A stretch of 21,402 nucleotides of DNA from CAZUMJ01 sp964621605 (GTDB taxonomy: Bacteria; Actinomycetota; Acidimicrobiia; Acidimicrobiales; Iamiaceae), in NCBI GenBank assembly GCA_964621605.1, contig CAZUMJ010000045.1:1-21402 (forward strand). The letters are read 5' to 3'. Positions 1 to 9,700 of this stretch are shown piece by piece. Positions within the stretch are counted from its first letter, which is position 1. The number at the start of each line of letters is the position of its first letter. The notes under the pieces were generated by a model that worked only from the letters and a program-made list of their open reading frames with translations, was not told the origin of the DNA and ran no database searches. The translations under genes and the position numbers were made by a program.

Positions 1-2075
1 TGACGTTGTGGGGGTTCGGGTCCAACACGAACGGCCAACTCGGTACCGGCGACTCGGTGTCGCACACCACGCCGACGGTGGTCAACAGCTCGTGGCTGGC
101 CACATCTGGTGGGGATGGCTTCACGATCGCCATCCGCCACGACGGCACCCTGTGGGCATGGGGCACGAACGCGTACGGCCGGCTCGGTGACGGCACCACC
201 ACCAACAGAATGACTCCCGAGCAGATCGGCACCGACTCCGACTGGATGGCGGTGGCGTCGGGCGGATCGCACACCATCGCCCTGAAGCGTGACCACTCGC
301 TTTGGGCCTGGGGCTACAACGCCCGCGGGGAACTCGGCATCGGCTCCAGGGCCGATGCGCACGTCCCGACCCGTATCGGGACCGAGAACGACTGGACATC
401 GATCAGCGTGGCTCCCTATAGCTCGGCCGCGGGCAAGTCAGACGGCACGCTGTGGGTGTGGGGGCTCAAGGTGGGTACGGACACCAACCAACAGCAGTGG
501 CAGCTCGTGCCCACCCAACTCGGGACGGACACGGATTGGGGGTCGGTCTCGCTCGACGCATGGCAGGCGTACGCGCTCAAGTCGGACGGCACCCTGTGGG
601 GGTGGGGCTCGGAGAGCGAGTGGGGGGGCGGTTCTGTGACCGTGTCGCTTCCCGTGCAGATCGGTACCGATACCGACTGGAAGTCGATCTCGGCAGGGCA
701 GGACTATGCGCTGGCCCTGAAGACCGACGGCACGCTTTGGTCTTGGGGAGACAACGAGGGCGGCGAGCTCGGGGACGGCACCGAGACGGACCGGCAGAGT
801 CTGGCGCAGATCGGTACCGACACCGACTGGAAGTCGATCTCGGCGCGGATCTGGAACGCTGCGGCGCTGAAGTCAGACGGCACGCTGTGGGTTTGGGGCG
901 CCAACAATTTCGGCGAGGTCGGTGATGGCACCACCACTGATCGCACCACACCCGAGCAGATCGGCGCCGGAGGGTGGAGCGCCGTCACGCTCGGCTCGTG
1001 GTTCACGATCGCGAGCAAGGCTGACGGTTCCCTCTGGATGTGGGGCATGAATGGATTTGGCCAATACGGCAACGGCACCACGACGCAGAGCGATGTGCCG
1101 TTGCGGGTCGACGCTCCTGCCTTCATCTCAGCCTCTGCTGGTGACGGTTTCACCGTGGGCATTCGCAGCGACGGCACGTTGTGGGCGTGGGGCAAGAACG
1201 CCGACGGGCAGCTCGGTGACGGCACCACGACGGAGCGCGACGTGCCCGTGCAGATCGGCACCGACACCGACTGGTCATCTGTCTCGGCGGGTGACACCTT
1301 CACGATTGCGCTGAAGAAGAACGGCGCGATGTTTGCGTGGGGAGCCAACAAGGACGGCGAGCTCGGTGACGGCACCACCGTCGAGCGGACGAGCCCCGTG
1401 CGTGTCAACGCGGACGAGAAGTGGAAGTCCGTCTCGGCCGGAAAGGCGCACGTCCTGGCGATCACCGTCGACGGGACCTTGTGGGCGTGGGGGCGCAACG
1501 CAGAGTGGGAGCTCGGCGACGGGTCGACCACCAGCCGTTCCGTGGCAGCACAGGTCGGGACCCAATCCGATTGGACGTCGGTGTCTGCCGGCGACCATGA
1601 CAGCTTCGGCATTCGCTCGGGCGGCGCGCTGTTCGCATGGGGCAGCAACCTCAACGGCGAACTCGGTACGGGCAACCTGGTGAACACCACGCCCACTCAG
1701 GTCGGCGCACCGTCCGAAACGTGGGGGGCGGTCTCTGCCGGCGACACGCACACGCTCGCGATTCGCATGGATGGGACGTTGTGGGCGTGGGGCACCAACT
1801 CCTTCGGGGAGCTCGGCGACGGCACCACCAACGCTCGTGATCTGCCCGTCGAGGTCAGCAGCGACACGCACTGGACCGCCGTGGCCGCCGCCGGTACCGA
1901 CCGCTCGTATGCGCTCGGCAACAACATGTCGCTGTGGGCGTGGGGATCGAATGCATACGGTGAGCTCGGTGATGGGACCGAGACCGACCGGCACACGCCG
2001 GTGCAGATCGGTGCAGCCTTCCCGTGGACGGACATCACGGCGCGCGGCGACCACTTCATGGGGTTGTCGCTCTAG
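1..2075 (+). CDS. RCC1-repeat beta-propeller protein (5' partial)
   Basis: The reading frame is open from the first base (ACG at 3-5) to TAG at 2073-2075, so the true start lies upstream and about 690 residues are visible. The protein is built from about 14 copies of a ~50-residue unit centred on a tag such as LWAWGTNSFGELGDGT, followed by a 'xPVQIGTDTDWxSVSAG' segment and a 'HTLALKxDGTLW' strand. This is the RCC1/BLIP-II type blade. Seven blades make one propeller, so 14 could form two, although the fourth and fifth visible blades (around 450-640) are degenerate and lack the GELGDGT turn. No signal peptide or membrane segment can be judged because the N-terminus is missing. Bacterial RCC1 proteins are often secreted or surface-associated binding scaffolds. 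No ligand or enzymatic residue can be read here. The gene faces an oppositely oriented unknown gene at 2234. Confidence 0.93.
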   Translation, partial: TLWGFGSNTNGQLGTGDSVSHTTPTVVNSSWLATSGGDGFTIAIRHDGTLWAWGTNAYGRLGDGTTTNRMTPEQIGTDSDWMAVASGGSHTIALKRDHSLWAWGYNARGELGIGSRADAHVPTRIGTENDWTSISVAPYSSAAGKSDGTLWVWGLKVGTDTNQQQWQLVPTQLGTDTDWGSVSLDAWQAYALKSDGTLWGWGSESEWGGGSVTVSLPVQIGTDTDWKSISAGQDYALALKTDGTLWSWGDNEGGELGDGTETDRQSLAQIGTDTDWKSISARIWNAAALKSDGTLWVWGANNFGEVGDGTTTDRTTPEQIGAGGWSAVTLGSWFTIASKADGSLWMWGMNGFGQYGNGTTTQSDVPLRVDAPAFISASAGDGFTVGIRSDGTLWAWGKNADGQLGDGTTTERDVPVQIGTDTDWSSVSAGDTFTIALKKNGAMFAWGANKDGELGDGTTVERTSPVRVNADEKWKSVSAGKAHVLAITVDGTLWAWGRNAEWELGDGSTTSRSVAAQVGTQSDWTSVSAGDHDSFGIRSGGALFAWGSNLNGELGTGNLVNTTPTQVGAPSETWGAVSAGDTHTLAIRMDGTLWAWGTNSFGELGDGTTNARDLPVEVSSDTHWTAVAAAGTDRSYALGNNMSLWAWGSNAYGELGDGTETDRHTPVQIGAAFPWTDITARGDHFMGLSL

Positions 2076-2099
2076 GGCAGCGGGCTGCGGGCTGCTGGC

Positions 2100-2139
2100 A
2101 GGCGCCGGGCACCGGGCACCTTGAGCCTGGCGCCCGCCT
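2100..2139. terminator. weak hairpin between convergent genes
   Basis: The 158-bp space between the two convergent genes holds an imperfect inverted repeat: AGGCGccGGGC (2100-2110) can pair with GCCCGCCT (2132-2139) with a 2-nt bulge. No T tract follows on either strand. It is a plausible bidirectional structure in a high-GC genome but not a canonical intrinsic terminator. Confidence 0.2.
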
Positions 2140-2233
2140 TGCGGTCGTCACATGCGTTGCGGTGCAGCAGGGAGGCTGGTGGTTGACGGCAGGTTGCTGT
2201 CGGCCGCCAGCCGCTCTGGCGTCCGGGCGCAAG

Positions 2234-3082
2234 TCAGTGGGTGAGGAGCGTTTGCACTTCGTGCACGCTGCGGGGAAGTGCGGTGGTCTGGACAACCGGC
2301 GGGAAGCTGCCGTGGCCGCCGTCGGTTGCGGCCCACGTGATGGTCCAGGTGATGGTGGCGGTGGTCGGCCACGCGTCGGGCCGGTTGTCGACCCCGGTGC
2401 GGTGGCGGTAGGCGTGGGTGCAGGCGCCGGGTGCGGCGGCTTGCTGCGCGAGTGAGCCGGCGCCTGGGCGGTAGGGGGCACCACCGGTGCGGCAGGTGAT
2501 CTGCGTGGTGTCGGGTTCGTGGGGGGTGATGGTGAAGCTGGGGGTCGCGGTGACGGTGAGGGTCGTGCCGAGGAGGTTGTCGGTGACTCGGTAGGTGGCG
2601 GTCCAGTTCGTGACGGTGAAGAACACGGGAACGCCGACGGTGGCAGCGCGGTCGAGCGGTGGGTCGGTGCGGATGGTGGGAGTGGGGAGCTCGCCGCGGA
2701 GCACGTCGTACAGGGCGTTGGCGACGGTGGCGGGTGTTGGCGCGGTCGGTTCAGCGGGCGGGGTCGCCGGCGTCGCCGGCTCCCACCGGTAGGGGCCGTA
2801 GAGCCAGCTGAAGTCGGGTTCGCTGAAGCACCAGGCGAGCCAGGTCACAGGCTGGTCGGCTGGTGGGAGACCGTTCTGGGATCGCCCGGCTTTGGCCATC
2901 GCGAGGGCCGTGGCGGAACTGACCGGTTCCCAGCCACAAGGGGGCGGGGGCGGGGGAGGCCCGGTCGGGTGGGTGGGGTTGCTTGCCGCGTGCGGGTTTG
3001 GTGTCTGGGGTGTTGGTGACGTGTGCGGCGTTGCCGGCGTGGCCGGGCCCGGCGGGACGGTGACCGAGTTCTCGATGCAGAA
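2234..3082 (-). CDS. unknown Pro-rich, probably exported protein (5' end in gap)
   Basis: The minus-strand frame is open from the gap edge at 3082 to the stop at 2234-2236, about 282 visible residues. An ATG at 2899 is not the true start, because the same frame continues upstream as a proline/threonine/histidine-rich linker (PPPPPPCGWEP, TPQTPNPH) right into the Ns. Visible order: CIENSVTVPPG, Pro-rich linker, a Trp/Cys-containing stretch (VTWLAWCFSEPDFSWLYG), a second Pro/Ala/Thr linker, then a beta-rich C-terminal domain with two Cys and repeated Thr-Ile-Thr-Trp strands. The tail (C...Y...C-THAYRH, ITWTITW, VHEVQTLL) resembles, from memory, a C-terminal module of actinobacterial exported proteins of unknown function. 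A GTG at 3291 overlapping the addA stop could be its start (see 3183-3291). I assign no function. Confidence 0.7.
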   Translation of the reverse strand, partial: FCIENSVTVPPGPATPATPHTSPTPQTPNPHAASNPTHPTGPPPPPPPCGWEPVSSATALAMAKAGRSQNGLPPADQPVTWLAWCFSEPDFSWLYGPYRWEPATPATPPAEPTAPTPATVANALYDVLRGELPTPTIRTDPPLDRAATVGVPVFFTVTNWTATYRVTDNLLGTTLTVTATPSFTITPHEPDTTQITCRTGGAPYRPGAGSLAQQAAAPGACTHAYRHRTGVDNRPDAWPTTATITWTITWAATDGGHGSFPPVVQTTALPRSVHEVQTLLTH

Positions 3083-3182
3083 NNNNNNNNNNNNNNNNNN
3101 NNNNNNNNNNNNNNNNNNNNNNNNNNNNNNNNNNNNNNNNNNNNNNNNNNNNNNNNNNNNNNNNNNNNNNNNNNNNNNNNNN
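3083..3182. other. assembly gap (100 N)
   Basis: Exactly 100 unknown bases, the usual placeholder for a gap of unknown size. It hides the 5' part of the exported protein that ends at 2234, so neither the length nor the reading frame across it can be trusted. Confidence 0.99.
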
Positions 3183-3291
3183 ACGCGCGGGCGCTGCCCG
3201 TTCGAGGGCGCGTTGGTCGGTGCGGGAACGCGTGCGCCGCGCCCGTGACGGCGGTGGCTGAGTTGTGACCGATGTCGGCCGCCCGCGTCAC
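3183..3291 (-). other. possible 5' end of the gene truncated by the gap
   Basis: Downstream of addA on the minus strand, GTG at 3289-3291 overlaps the addA stop by 4 nt (GTGA), the same coupling seen between addB and addA. The frame from this GTG is open to the gap. It is the only ATG, GTG or TTG start codon between the addA stop and the gap. Its first residues (MTRAADIGHNS...) do not look like a signal peptide, and another frame is also open here, so this may be non-coding spacer with the real start inside the gap. Confidence 0.3.
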
Positions 3292-6200
3292 CTCACCTGT
3301 TGGAGGGTTGCTTCGAGTTCAGCGACGGCGTCGGGCAGGTTGGGTACGTCGATCTCGGTGGCGCCTCCCTCATGGAGGAACACGAACGTGGCCCGCTTCA
3401 CCGGTCGACCGGTGAGGCGGGTCACCATCAGCGAATAGGCGACCGCCTGGAGGCGGTAGCCGGCTGCTCGTTCGTGGAGTTGCTCGGGGGTGGCACCCAG
3501 CGCGGTCTTGTAGTCGACGACGGTGTAGCCGTCGGGAGCGTCGACCAGTAGGTCGACGAAGCCTTCGAGGAGGCGGTCTGCGATTGGGAGGGCGACGTAG
3601 AGCTCGCGCCAGTGGCGTGTGTGCGCGGCGCTCGCGACGGTCGGCGACTCGAGCGCATGGCGTGCGAGCTCTTGCACCTCACGGGCACGCGAGGGAAGAC
3701 CTTCGAGGGCTGCCTGGGTGCGGGCAAGGTCGGTGAGCTGGGAGTCGGAGGGCGCCGCGAGGTCGACGAGCTGCAGCACTCCGTGCACGGCGCGCCCGAG
3801 CGAGGTGCCGCCCCGGCCCCGACGGCCGGGTGCCACGTGCGTGTGGGTGGTTCCGTCCGCGTCGGCATCGATGGGCAGGCCGTCGGCGTCGTCGGTCGGT
3901 TGCGGAGCAGCCAGGAGAGCCGCGAGCGAGGTGGGGGCGAGCACGAGCGGCGTCGCCGCACGCATGAGCGTCTCGCTGCGGGCGGCGGTCCACGCGGCGA
4001 GATCGTCAGGGCTGCCGATGAGCTCGCCCGCGGCGCTGACGTCGGGCCGGGTAGAGGCGGCGGTGTTCGGAGCCGGGGCTTCCCGCGTCTCCAGCAGTGT
4101 CCAGAGATCGGCGAACTCGTCGCGGCGGTCCCAGAACTTCCCTGCCCAGGAGGAGTTGGTGCCCTTGGCGCTCGGTGCGTGGTGGAGCGGGAGCACCAGG
4201 AAGTCGCGGGCGCGTGTTGCCGCCACGTAGAGGAGGCGGACGTCTTCTTCCGCTGCGATGACCTTCTCGCGCTCGCGTACCGCGCCATAGCCGGTTGTCT
4301 CGGTGGCGTAGCCACCGGTCGTGGGCTTGCTTCTGACGTGCACTTCGGGTGTGCCGTCGGACCAGAGCACGTCGACACCGCTCGGGTCACGCATCGCGGC
4401 ACTGAGTCCGGCGATCGCGACGAAGGGGAACTCGAGGCCCTTCGAGCTGTGCATGGTGAGGAGTTGCACGGCGTCGTCGTCGCTCTCGTCGACGATGACC
4501 TCCTTCACGCGGTTGCTATCGGCGGTCGCCAGGTCGAGCCAGCGGAGCCAGTCGTGGAGACTGCCGCCGCCGTCCTCGGTGAAGGCCCGTGCCTGATCGG
4601 CGAACCAGCGGATGCGGCGCCACGCATCGCGCGGGCGGCGGTCGAGCAGATGAAGGGCGAGCACCTGGCGGCGGGTGAGGATGGTCTCGACGAGCTCGGA
4701 TGGGGTGCACCACCGCGCTTCGTGGTGAAGGGAGGAGAGCTCGGTCAGCGCGGCCTCGACTGAAGGGGCCGCTTCGCATTTACCGGCCGAGCTTGTGTCG
4801 AGGTAGTTCCATGAGCCGGCCGCGCGCTTCCAGGTGACGAGCTCATCGTCGGCGCATGCGAGGAGCGGGCTGCGAAGCGCGGCGACGACCGCCAGCTCGT
4901 CGGAGGGGTTGGCGACTGCCCGCAGGAGGCGGATGAGGTCCGCGATCTCGGGTGTCTTGTAGAGGTCGGCGTTGGCGCGCAGACGGTAGGGGATGTCTGC
5001 GTTGTCGAGGGAGGCGGTCAGCTCCGGGAGTTGTGCGCCGGTGGGGTAGAGGATGGCGATGTCTCGAAAGCGCAGCGGACGACCGGGGAGGCCGTCTGCC
5101 GAGATGCCGGGTCGGTCCATGTCGACCCGCCAGCCCTCTGCGACGGCACGGTTGATCGTGGTGGCGAGGTCTTCGGCGGCGGCGTTGCGTACGAAGCCGG
5201 TGGAGGTGTTGCCACGTTCGTCGTCCTTGACGGGCCCCCCGAGGGCCAGCACCGCGGGTGGAGCATCGTCGTGTGGGTTGGAGGCGGGGCGACGGTGGCA
5301 GTGGAGCGCCTCGAAGCGTGGTTGCGTGCGCGGCGCGGTCTCGACGGTGGCGGTGTCGACGTTCGTGCCGGTGTCGGCGCTTGTTTCGGTGCTGCCGTCG
5401 AAGAACGTCTCGAACGCTGCATTGACCCAGTCGATGATGGCGGGCACCGACCGGAAGCAGGTCGTGAGGGAGACCGGGGCGTCGCCAAGGAGGTGCTGCA
5501 CGTGCAGGTAGAGCGCGATGTCGGCGCGGCGGAAGCGGTAGATCGCCTGCTTCGGGTCGCCGACGAAGAACAGACGGCCCGGCTCGACCGTGCGGGCGCC
5601 CCATGGCTGCTCAGGTGGCCCGGTGCCTGCGATGCGGAACGCGACCTCGGCTTGGATCGGGTCGGTGTCTTGGAACTCGTCGATGAGCAGGTGGTGGAAG
5701 CGCTCGTGGAGCTCGTCGCACACGTCGGCGTTGTCGCGCAGCAGGTCGCGGGCATGCACGAGGAGGTCGTGGAAGGTGAGCGTGCCTGCGCGCCGGCGAC
5801 GCACCGCCTGCTCGAGGACGAACGAGCAGAGCCCGTCGACGAGGCGATTGATGGTGTCGTCGACAAGTGAGGCCATCAGCTCGGTGAAGCAGTTCGCAGC
5901 GGCCTTGAGCGCCGACGTGACCTCTTGCTTGCCGTCCTTGCCGCCCCAGTTGCCTTGTGTGCCGAGGCTGCTGGTGATCGTTGGAGCGCTGGCGAGCTGG
6001 TTGAGGACGTCGAGGGTGGAGCTGGCAGCGACGAGCGCACCCCGCACGGGGGTGAGCTTCTCGAGGTGCCCGAGAAGCTTGTCGGCGCCGTCGGTGCAGC
6101 GGGACCCGAGATCGATGGCGGCGGTGAGCAGGCTGCACAGGTCGGACGTGTCGATGGGGGTGACAGGCCCTCGCGGTGGTGGCGTGTGTGCCGCCACCAG

Positions 6201-6791
6201 ATCCCAGTTCCCGTTGAGCTCGTCGGCGATTTCCCGGAGGTTCGTGACCGTGATGCCGAGGGCTGACGCGCGAACCAGCACCTCGGCAAGCGCGTCGTCG
6301 GTGAGCAGGTGCTGGAGGTACTCGCCCCAGGCCGTGTCGAACGCGAGCGATGCCGGCTGGTCGGTGAGGATCGTGAAGCGCGGGGGGAGGTCGGCCTCGA
6401 TCGCGTGGGTGTTGAGGAGCCGCTGGCAGAAGCCGTGCAGCGTGGTGACAGTGGCTTGGTCGAGATCGCGCAGGGCATCGGCTGCGCGGCGCTGCTCGTC
6501 GGGAGTGGCGACCAGGACGGAGGCTCCGGGCCCTGCGCCTACGACATCGAGCCCCGCGGCGGCGCGCTCGAGGGCTTCACGCACCTTGTCGCGCAGTTCG
6601 GCCGCAGCGGGTTCGGTGAACGTGATGGCCGCGAGTGCGGACATGTCCATGCCTGGCCGGAGGGCGAGCCGAACGATGCGGCCGACGAGAGCCGTGGACT
6701 TCCCTGTGCCTGCCCCAGCGGAGACGAACAGGGTGTCGTCGAGCGAATCAGCGATGGTGGCGCGCGCGGCGGCGTCGTGGGGGGCGGTCAC
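3288..6791 (-). CDS. addA: AddA-like UvrD-family helicase with RecB-type nuclease domain
   Basis: This 1167-residue protein has the full superfamily 1A helicase set: Walker A AGAGTGKS (residues 25-32), ITFTEPAAAELRDK (motif Ia), LLIDEFQDTD (Walker B, Asp371), FVGDPKQAIYRFRRAD (motif III region), LTTCFRS (motif IV), LLTMHSSKGLEF (motif V) and LLYVAATRARD (motif VI, about 853-863). A C-terminal PD-(D/E)XK nuclease follows, with His1003, Asp1080 (GFVDLL) and D1093-Y-K1095. It should be the motor and one nuclease of an AddAB-type double-strand-break resection complex in the cytosol. I place the start at GTG 6791, because this GTGA overlaps the addB stop by 4 nt; a longer open frame upstream only runs inside addB. 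An AdnB-like mycobacterial-type assignment is possible, but the partner's architecture favours AddAB. Confidence 0.93.
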   Translation of the reverse strand: MTAPHDAAARATIADSLDDTLFVSAGAGTGKSTALVGRIVRLALRPGMDMSALAAITFTEPAAAELRDKVREALERAAAGLDVVGAGPGASVLVATPDEQRRAADALRDLDQATVTTLHGFCQRLLNTHAIEADLPPRFTILTDQPASLAFDTAWGEYLQHLLTDDALAEVLVRASALGITVTNLREIADELNGNWDLVAAHTPPPRGPVTPIDTSDLCSLLTAAIDLGSRCTDGADKLLGHLEKLTPVRGALVAASSTLDVLNQLASAPTITSSLGTQGNWGGKDGKQEVTSALKAAANCFTELMASLVDDTINRLVDGLCSFVLEQAVRRRRAGTLTFHDLLVHARDLLRDNADVCDELHERFHHLLIDEFQDTDPIQAEVAFRIAGTGPPEQPWGARTVEPGRLFFVGDPKQAIYRFRRADIALYLHVQHLLGDAPVSLTTCFRSVPAIIDWVNAAFETFFDGSTETSADTGTNVDTATVETAPRTQPRFEALHCHRRPASNPHDDAPPAVLALGGPVKDDERGNTSTGFVRNAAAEDLATTINRAVAEGWRVDMDRPGISADGLPGRPLRFRDIAILYPTGAQLPELTASLDNADIPYRLRANADLYKTPEIADLIRLLRAVANPSDELAVVAALRSPLLACADDELVTWKRAAGSWNYLDTSSAGKCEAAPSVEAALTELSSLHHEARWCTPSELVETILTRRQVLALHLLDRRPRDAWRRIRWFADQARAFTEDGGGSLHDWLRWLDLATADSNRVKEVIVDESDDDAVQLLTMHSSKGLEFPFVAIAGLSAAMRDPSGVDVLWSDGTPEVHVRSKPTTGGYATETTGYGAVREREKVIAAEEDVRLLYVAATRARDFLVLPLHHAPSAKGTNSSWAGKFWDRRDEFADLWTLLETREAPAPNTAASTRPDVSAAGELIGSPDDLAAWTAARSETLMRAATPLVLAPTSLAALLAAPQPTDDADGLPIDADADGTTHTHVAPGRRGRGGTSLGRAVHGVLQLVDLAAPSDSQLTDLARTQAALEGLPSRAREVQELARHALESPTVASAAHTRHWRELYVALPIADRLLEGFVDLLVDAPDGYTVVDYKTALGATPEQLHERAAGYRLQAVAYSLMVTRLTGRPVKRATFVFLHEGGATEIDVPNLPDAVAELEATLQQVR

Positions 6792-9700
6792 GCGAGGCCT
6801 CCGTCGTCGGTGTCGTCGAGGTCGCCCTCGTCGATGTCGCCGCTGAGGCCTGGTGGCGTGTCGAGCGTCTGGACGAGCGTGGAGAGCTCGGGCGCGAGGC
6901 TCACCCCGGCCCACGTGCGTTCCCTCAGCTCGGAACACGCCGGCTCCACGTCGCAGTACTTGCACATGGACTCACGGGCGGGCACGAACTTCTCGTCCTT
7001 TGCTCTCCATTTCACGGGCTCGATCGGCCGCGCGGGGAAGTCACCCCGTTCGATGCCGGCGAGGAGTTCGGCGACCACGGTGTCGAAGCGGGCAAGCGTT
7101 TGTTCGTCGAGGGTGATGGACTCGCGCGTGAACGACGCGTCGGCGTTGACGAACCAGTAGCCCGAGGAGATGGCGTCAGTCGGGACGCCCGTGGCGAGGT
7201 GTGTGGCGAGCCCGTAGAGCACCGGCTGCAGGCGCTGCCCGCGCACGACCGGATCGCCCCGCAGGGCCGTGTAGGCATCGGCCTTGCCTGTCTTGTAGTC
7301 GACGACGATGGCCCCGCCGTTGGCGGTGAGGTCGACCCGGTCGACCCGCCCGTGGAACCGTGCCTCGCCGCCGGATGCCGTCGGAACGGCGAGCGTGTTG
7401 TCGGGCGTGTCGCCGAAGGCCGCCTCGACGCTGTGCGGTGTCGCCCCGTGCTCGGCTCGCATCTTGTCGTCGGCGCGAAGGAAGGCGTGCAGGTCACGAC
7501 GGATCGCTGCCGCACGGGCCTGCCACAGCAGAGGGTCGCCAGTGAGGCCCTGCTCGGAGGCCTCGGCGAAGACCCGATCGGCGATCTGGTCGAGGCGAGC
7601 GTGGTCGTCGGGGTTCCACGGACGGCCGGGTTGCTGGTGTTGGTCTTGTCGGAGGTCGCACTGCGCGCGAAGGAAGCCCTCGAGGACCTTGTGCACCATG
7701 TTGCCGATCGTGCGGGCGTCGGGTTCGAGGTCGGCGGTGGGCTCTTCCTCTACCCGGATGCCCAGCTCGAACTCGATCAGGTAGCGCCGCGGGCAGGCGG
7801 CGTAGCGCTCGAGGCGGGTTGCAGACATGGGGCGCTCAGTGCCGGGAGCGGTGCGCCCCGGGACACGTACGCGGCCCTCGAAGCGGTTGTAGGTGCCGCG
7901 CAGGCGCGCGAGGCGCATCTCCCAGCCATTGCTGAGCTGTGGTGAGGCCGTGCTGAGCCAGTGTGAGGCGAGCGCTTGTGCGGGATCGCTCGGTGTCGCC
8001 GCGGCTGCGCGGGTGAGCACACCGAGGAGGAGGTCGTCACGCGACATGGCGATCGCCCGGGAGGCGACCGCGGCGTACTGCGATGGCACCCGCTCGAAGC
8101 TGTCGTTGGGTGCGAGATCATCTACGTCGCGCGAGAACAGCATGCGCCCGTCGGTCTGGTCGTGGCAGAGATGGGTGAGCGCGTCGAGCAGCCAGCGCCC
8201 CGGGCGCAGCTCGCTGCCACCTCGCGCGTCGACTTGGGGGTAGGACACGATGCGGGTCGGAGCGGCGGCGAGCGCGTGCAGCCACATGCGGTGCCGGTCG
8301 CCTGCCTCGGCAGCGAGCAACGGCACGTCGCCTCCGGCACGTCGTCGGTCGCGATCGGGGAGCAGCGCGTCGTCGCGCGGGGAGGACTCGAGCGCTCGGT
8401 CGGTGGCGCCGAGCACGTAGATCACGTCGAGATCGAGGCCGACCATGGTGTGAAGCGGGCCGATGAGGAGGCCTTCGCCGAAGCGGGCGGTGTGCGGAGC
8501 TGGCTCGTCGAGGAGGCCGTCGAGCGCTCGACGGAACTGGGGAAGCTCGGGGTGCGGCTCGATGGCGTCGAGGCTTTGGAGGCGATCGAGGTGCGCTTCC
8601 CACGTGGTGAACGCCTGGCGCTCGTCGCTCGGCCAGTCTTCGTGTGCGTCGGGTGCGCCGAGCAGGAAGCGCCCCAGGGCACGGGCCCAGCGGGCGAAGT
8701 CACGCCACGAAGCGGGCTGCGGGGGTGGCGAGAGGTGATCGGCAAGGCCGTCGAGGTAGGACGCCAGCGCCGCGCACTCCTCCCGCCTTGCCCGCAGCTG
8801 TGCCTGCTCCACGGCATCGGGTGCTTCCCCCGGGCTCTCGTGCTCGTGGTCTGCGAGCTTCGCGTCGAGCCGGGCGATGCGTGAGCGCAGCCCCTTTCGC
8901 CACGCCTCTCGGCCACCGATCGCGCGGACCTCTCGGTTGACGTGGGCGATGAGCCCCGGCGTGATCGACGTGCCGTGCCGCACTGCAGGCGTTGCCGCGG
9001 CGAGGTGCTGCAGCGAAGCGGAGGACCAGTCGTCGTCGAGGACCGCAAGCGCATCGAGGAGCGCCCGGCCGGTTGCGGTCTGGGCGAGGCGGCGGGTTGG
9101 TGGTGCGACGACCGGGAGGCCCGCCTGGGTGCATGCGTCGACCAGGAGACCGGCGTACGGGCTCGCGCTCACATACGCGAGCCCGATGCGGTCGAGGCGT
9201 GTGCCGGCCTCGACCCGGGTGAGTACGTCGCGCAGGGTGACGAGGACCTCGACGTCGGCGGTGGGAGCGACCCGGACGTGGGTGGCAAGTGGCGGCGGCA
9301 CAGGCTGGGCCATGACGTGGGTGGTGTCGCCGGCCAGGCGGGTGGCGAGCTCGGCGGTGGGCTCGTCGAGGGAAGGGTCTCCGGTGAGGCCGAGCAAGAC
9401 GTGCACGTCGGCGTGGGCGCCGAGCGCAACGACGAGTGCTTCTTGGGGTGCGGTGAGGCGCGGGGGCAGGTGCACCAGAAGCGGCCCCTCGAAGGGCAGC
9501 GTGACCGAGCCGGGCGTGCTCGCCAGCACCTCGACCGCGGCCCGGACGGTGTCTGTGGCGTCGTAGCGAGGCCCCAGCAGGCCCGACACCGCGTGCATGA
9601 GCGCGACCAGGTCGCGCTGGCGGGGCCCGAGCCGGGCGAGGCGGGCGAGGCTTTCGTCGGCGACGCCGTGCAGGTCACGCCACGCGTCGGCGACGGCAGC

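Noticed and set aside
704..1696. Long open frame opposite the RCC1 gene, and similar long antisense frames at 5590-6846, 6635-7945, 10098-12083, 13030-14706 and 18430-19773
   Set aside because: They mirror real genes on the other strand, have compositions typical of GC-rich shadow frames (runs of Arg, Pro, Ala, Ser), and show no recognisable domains.
1..2075. Regular ~150-bp DNA repeats that could suggest a repeat array or CRISPR-like locus
   Set aside because: The repeats are in frame, encode RCC1 blades throughout, and lack unique spacers between identical repeats.
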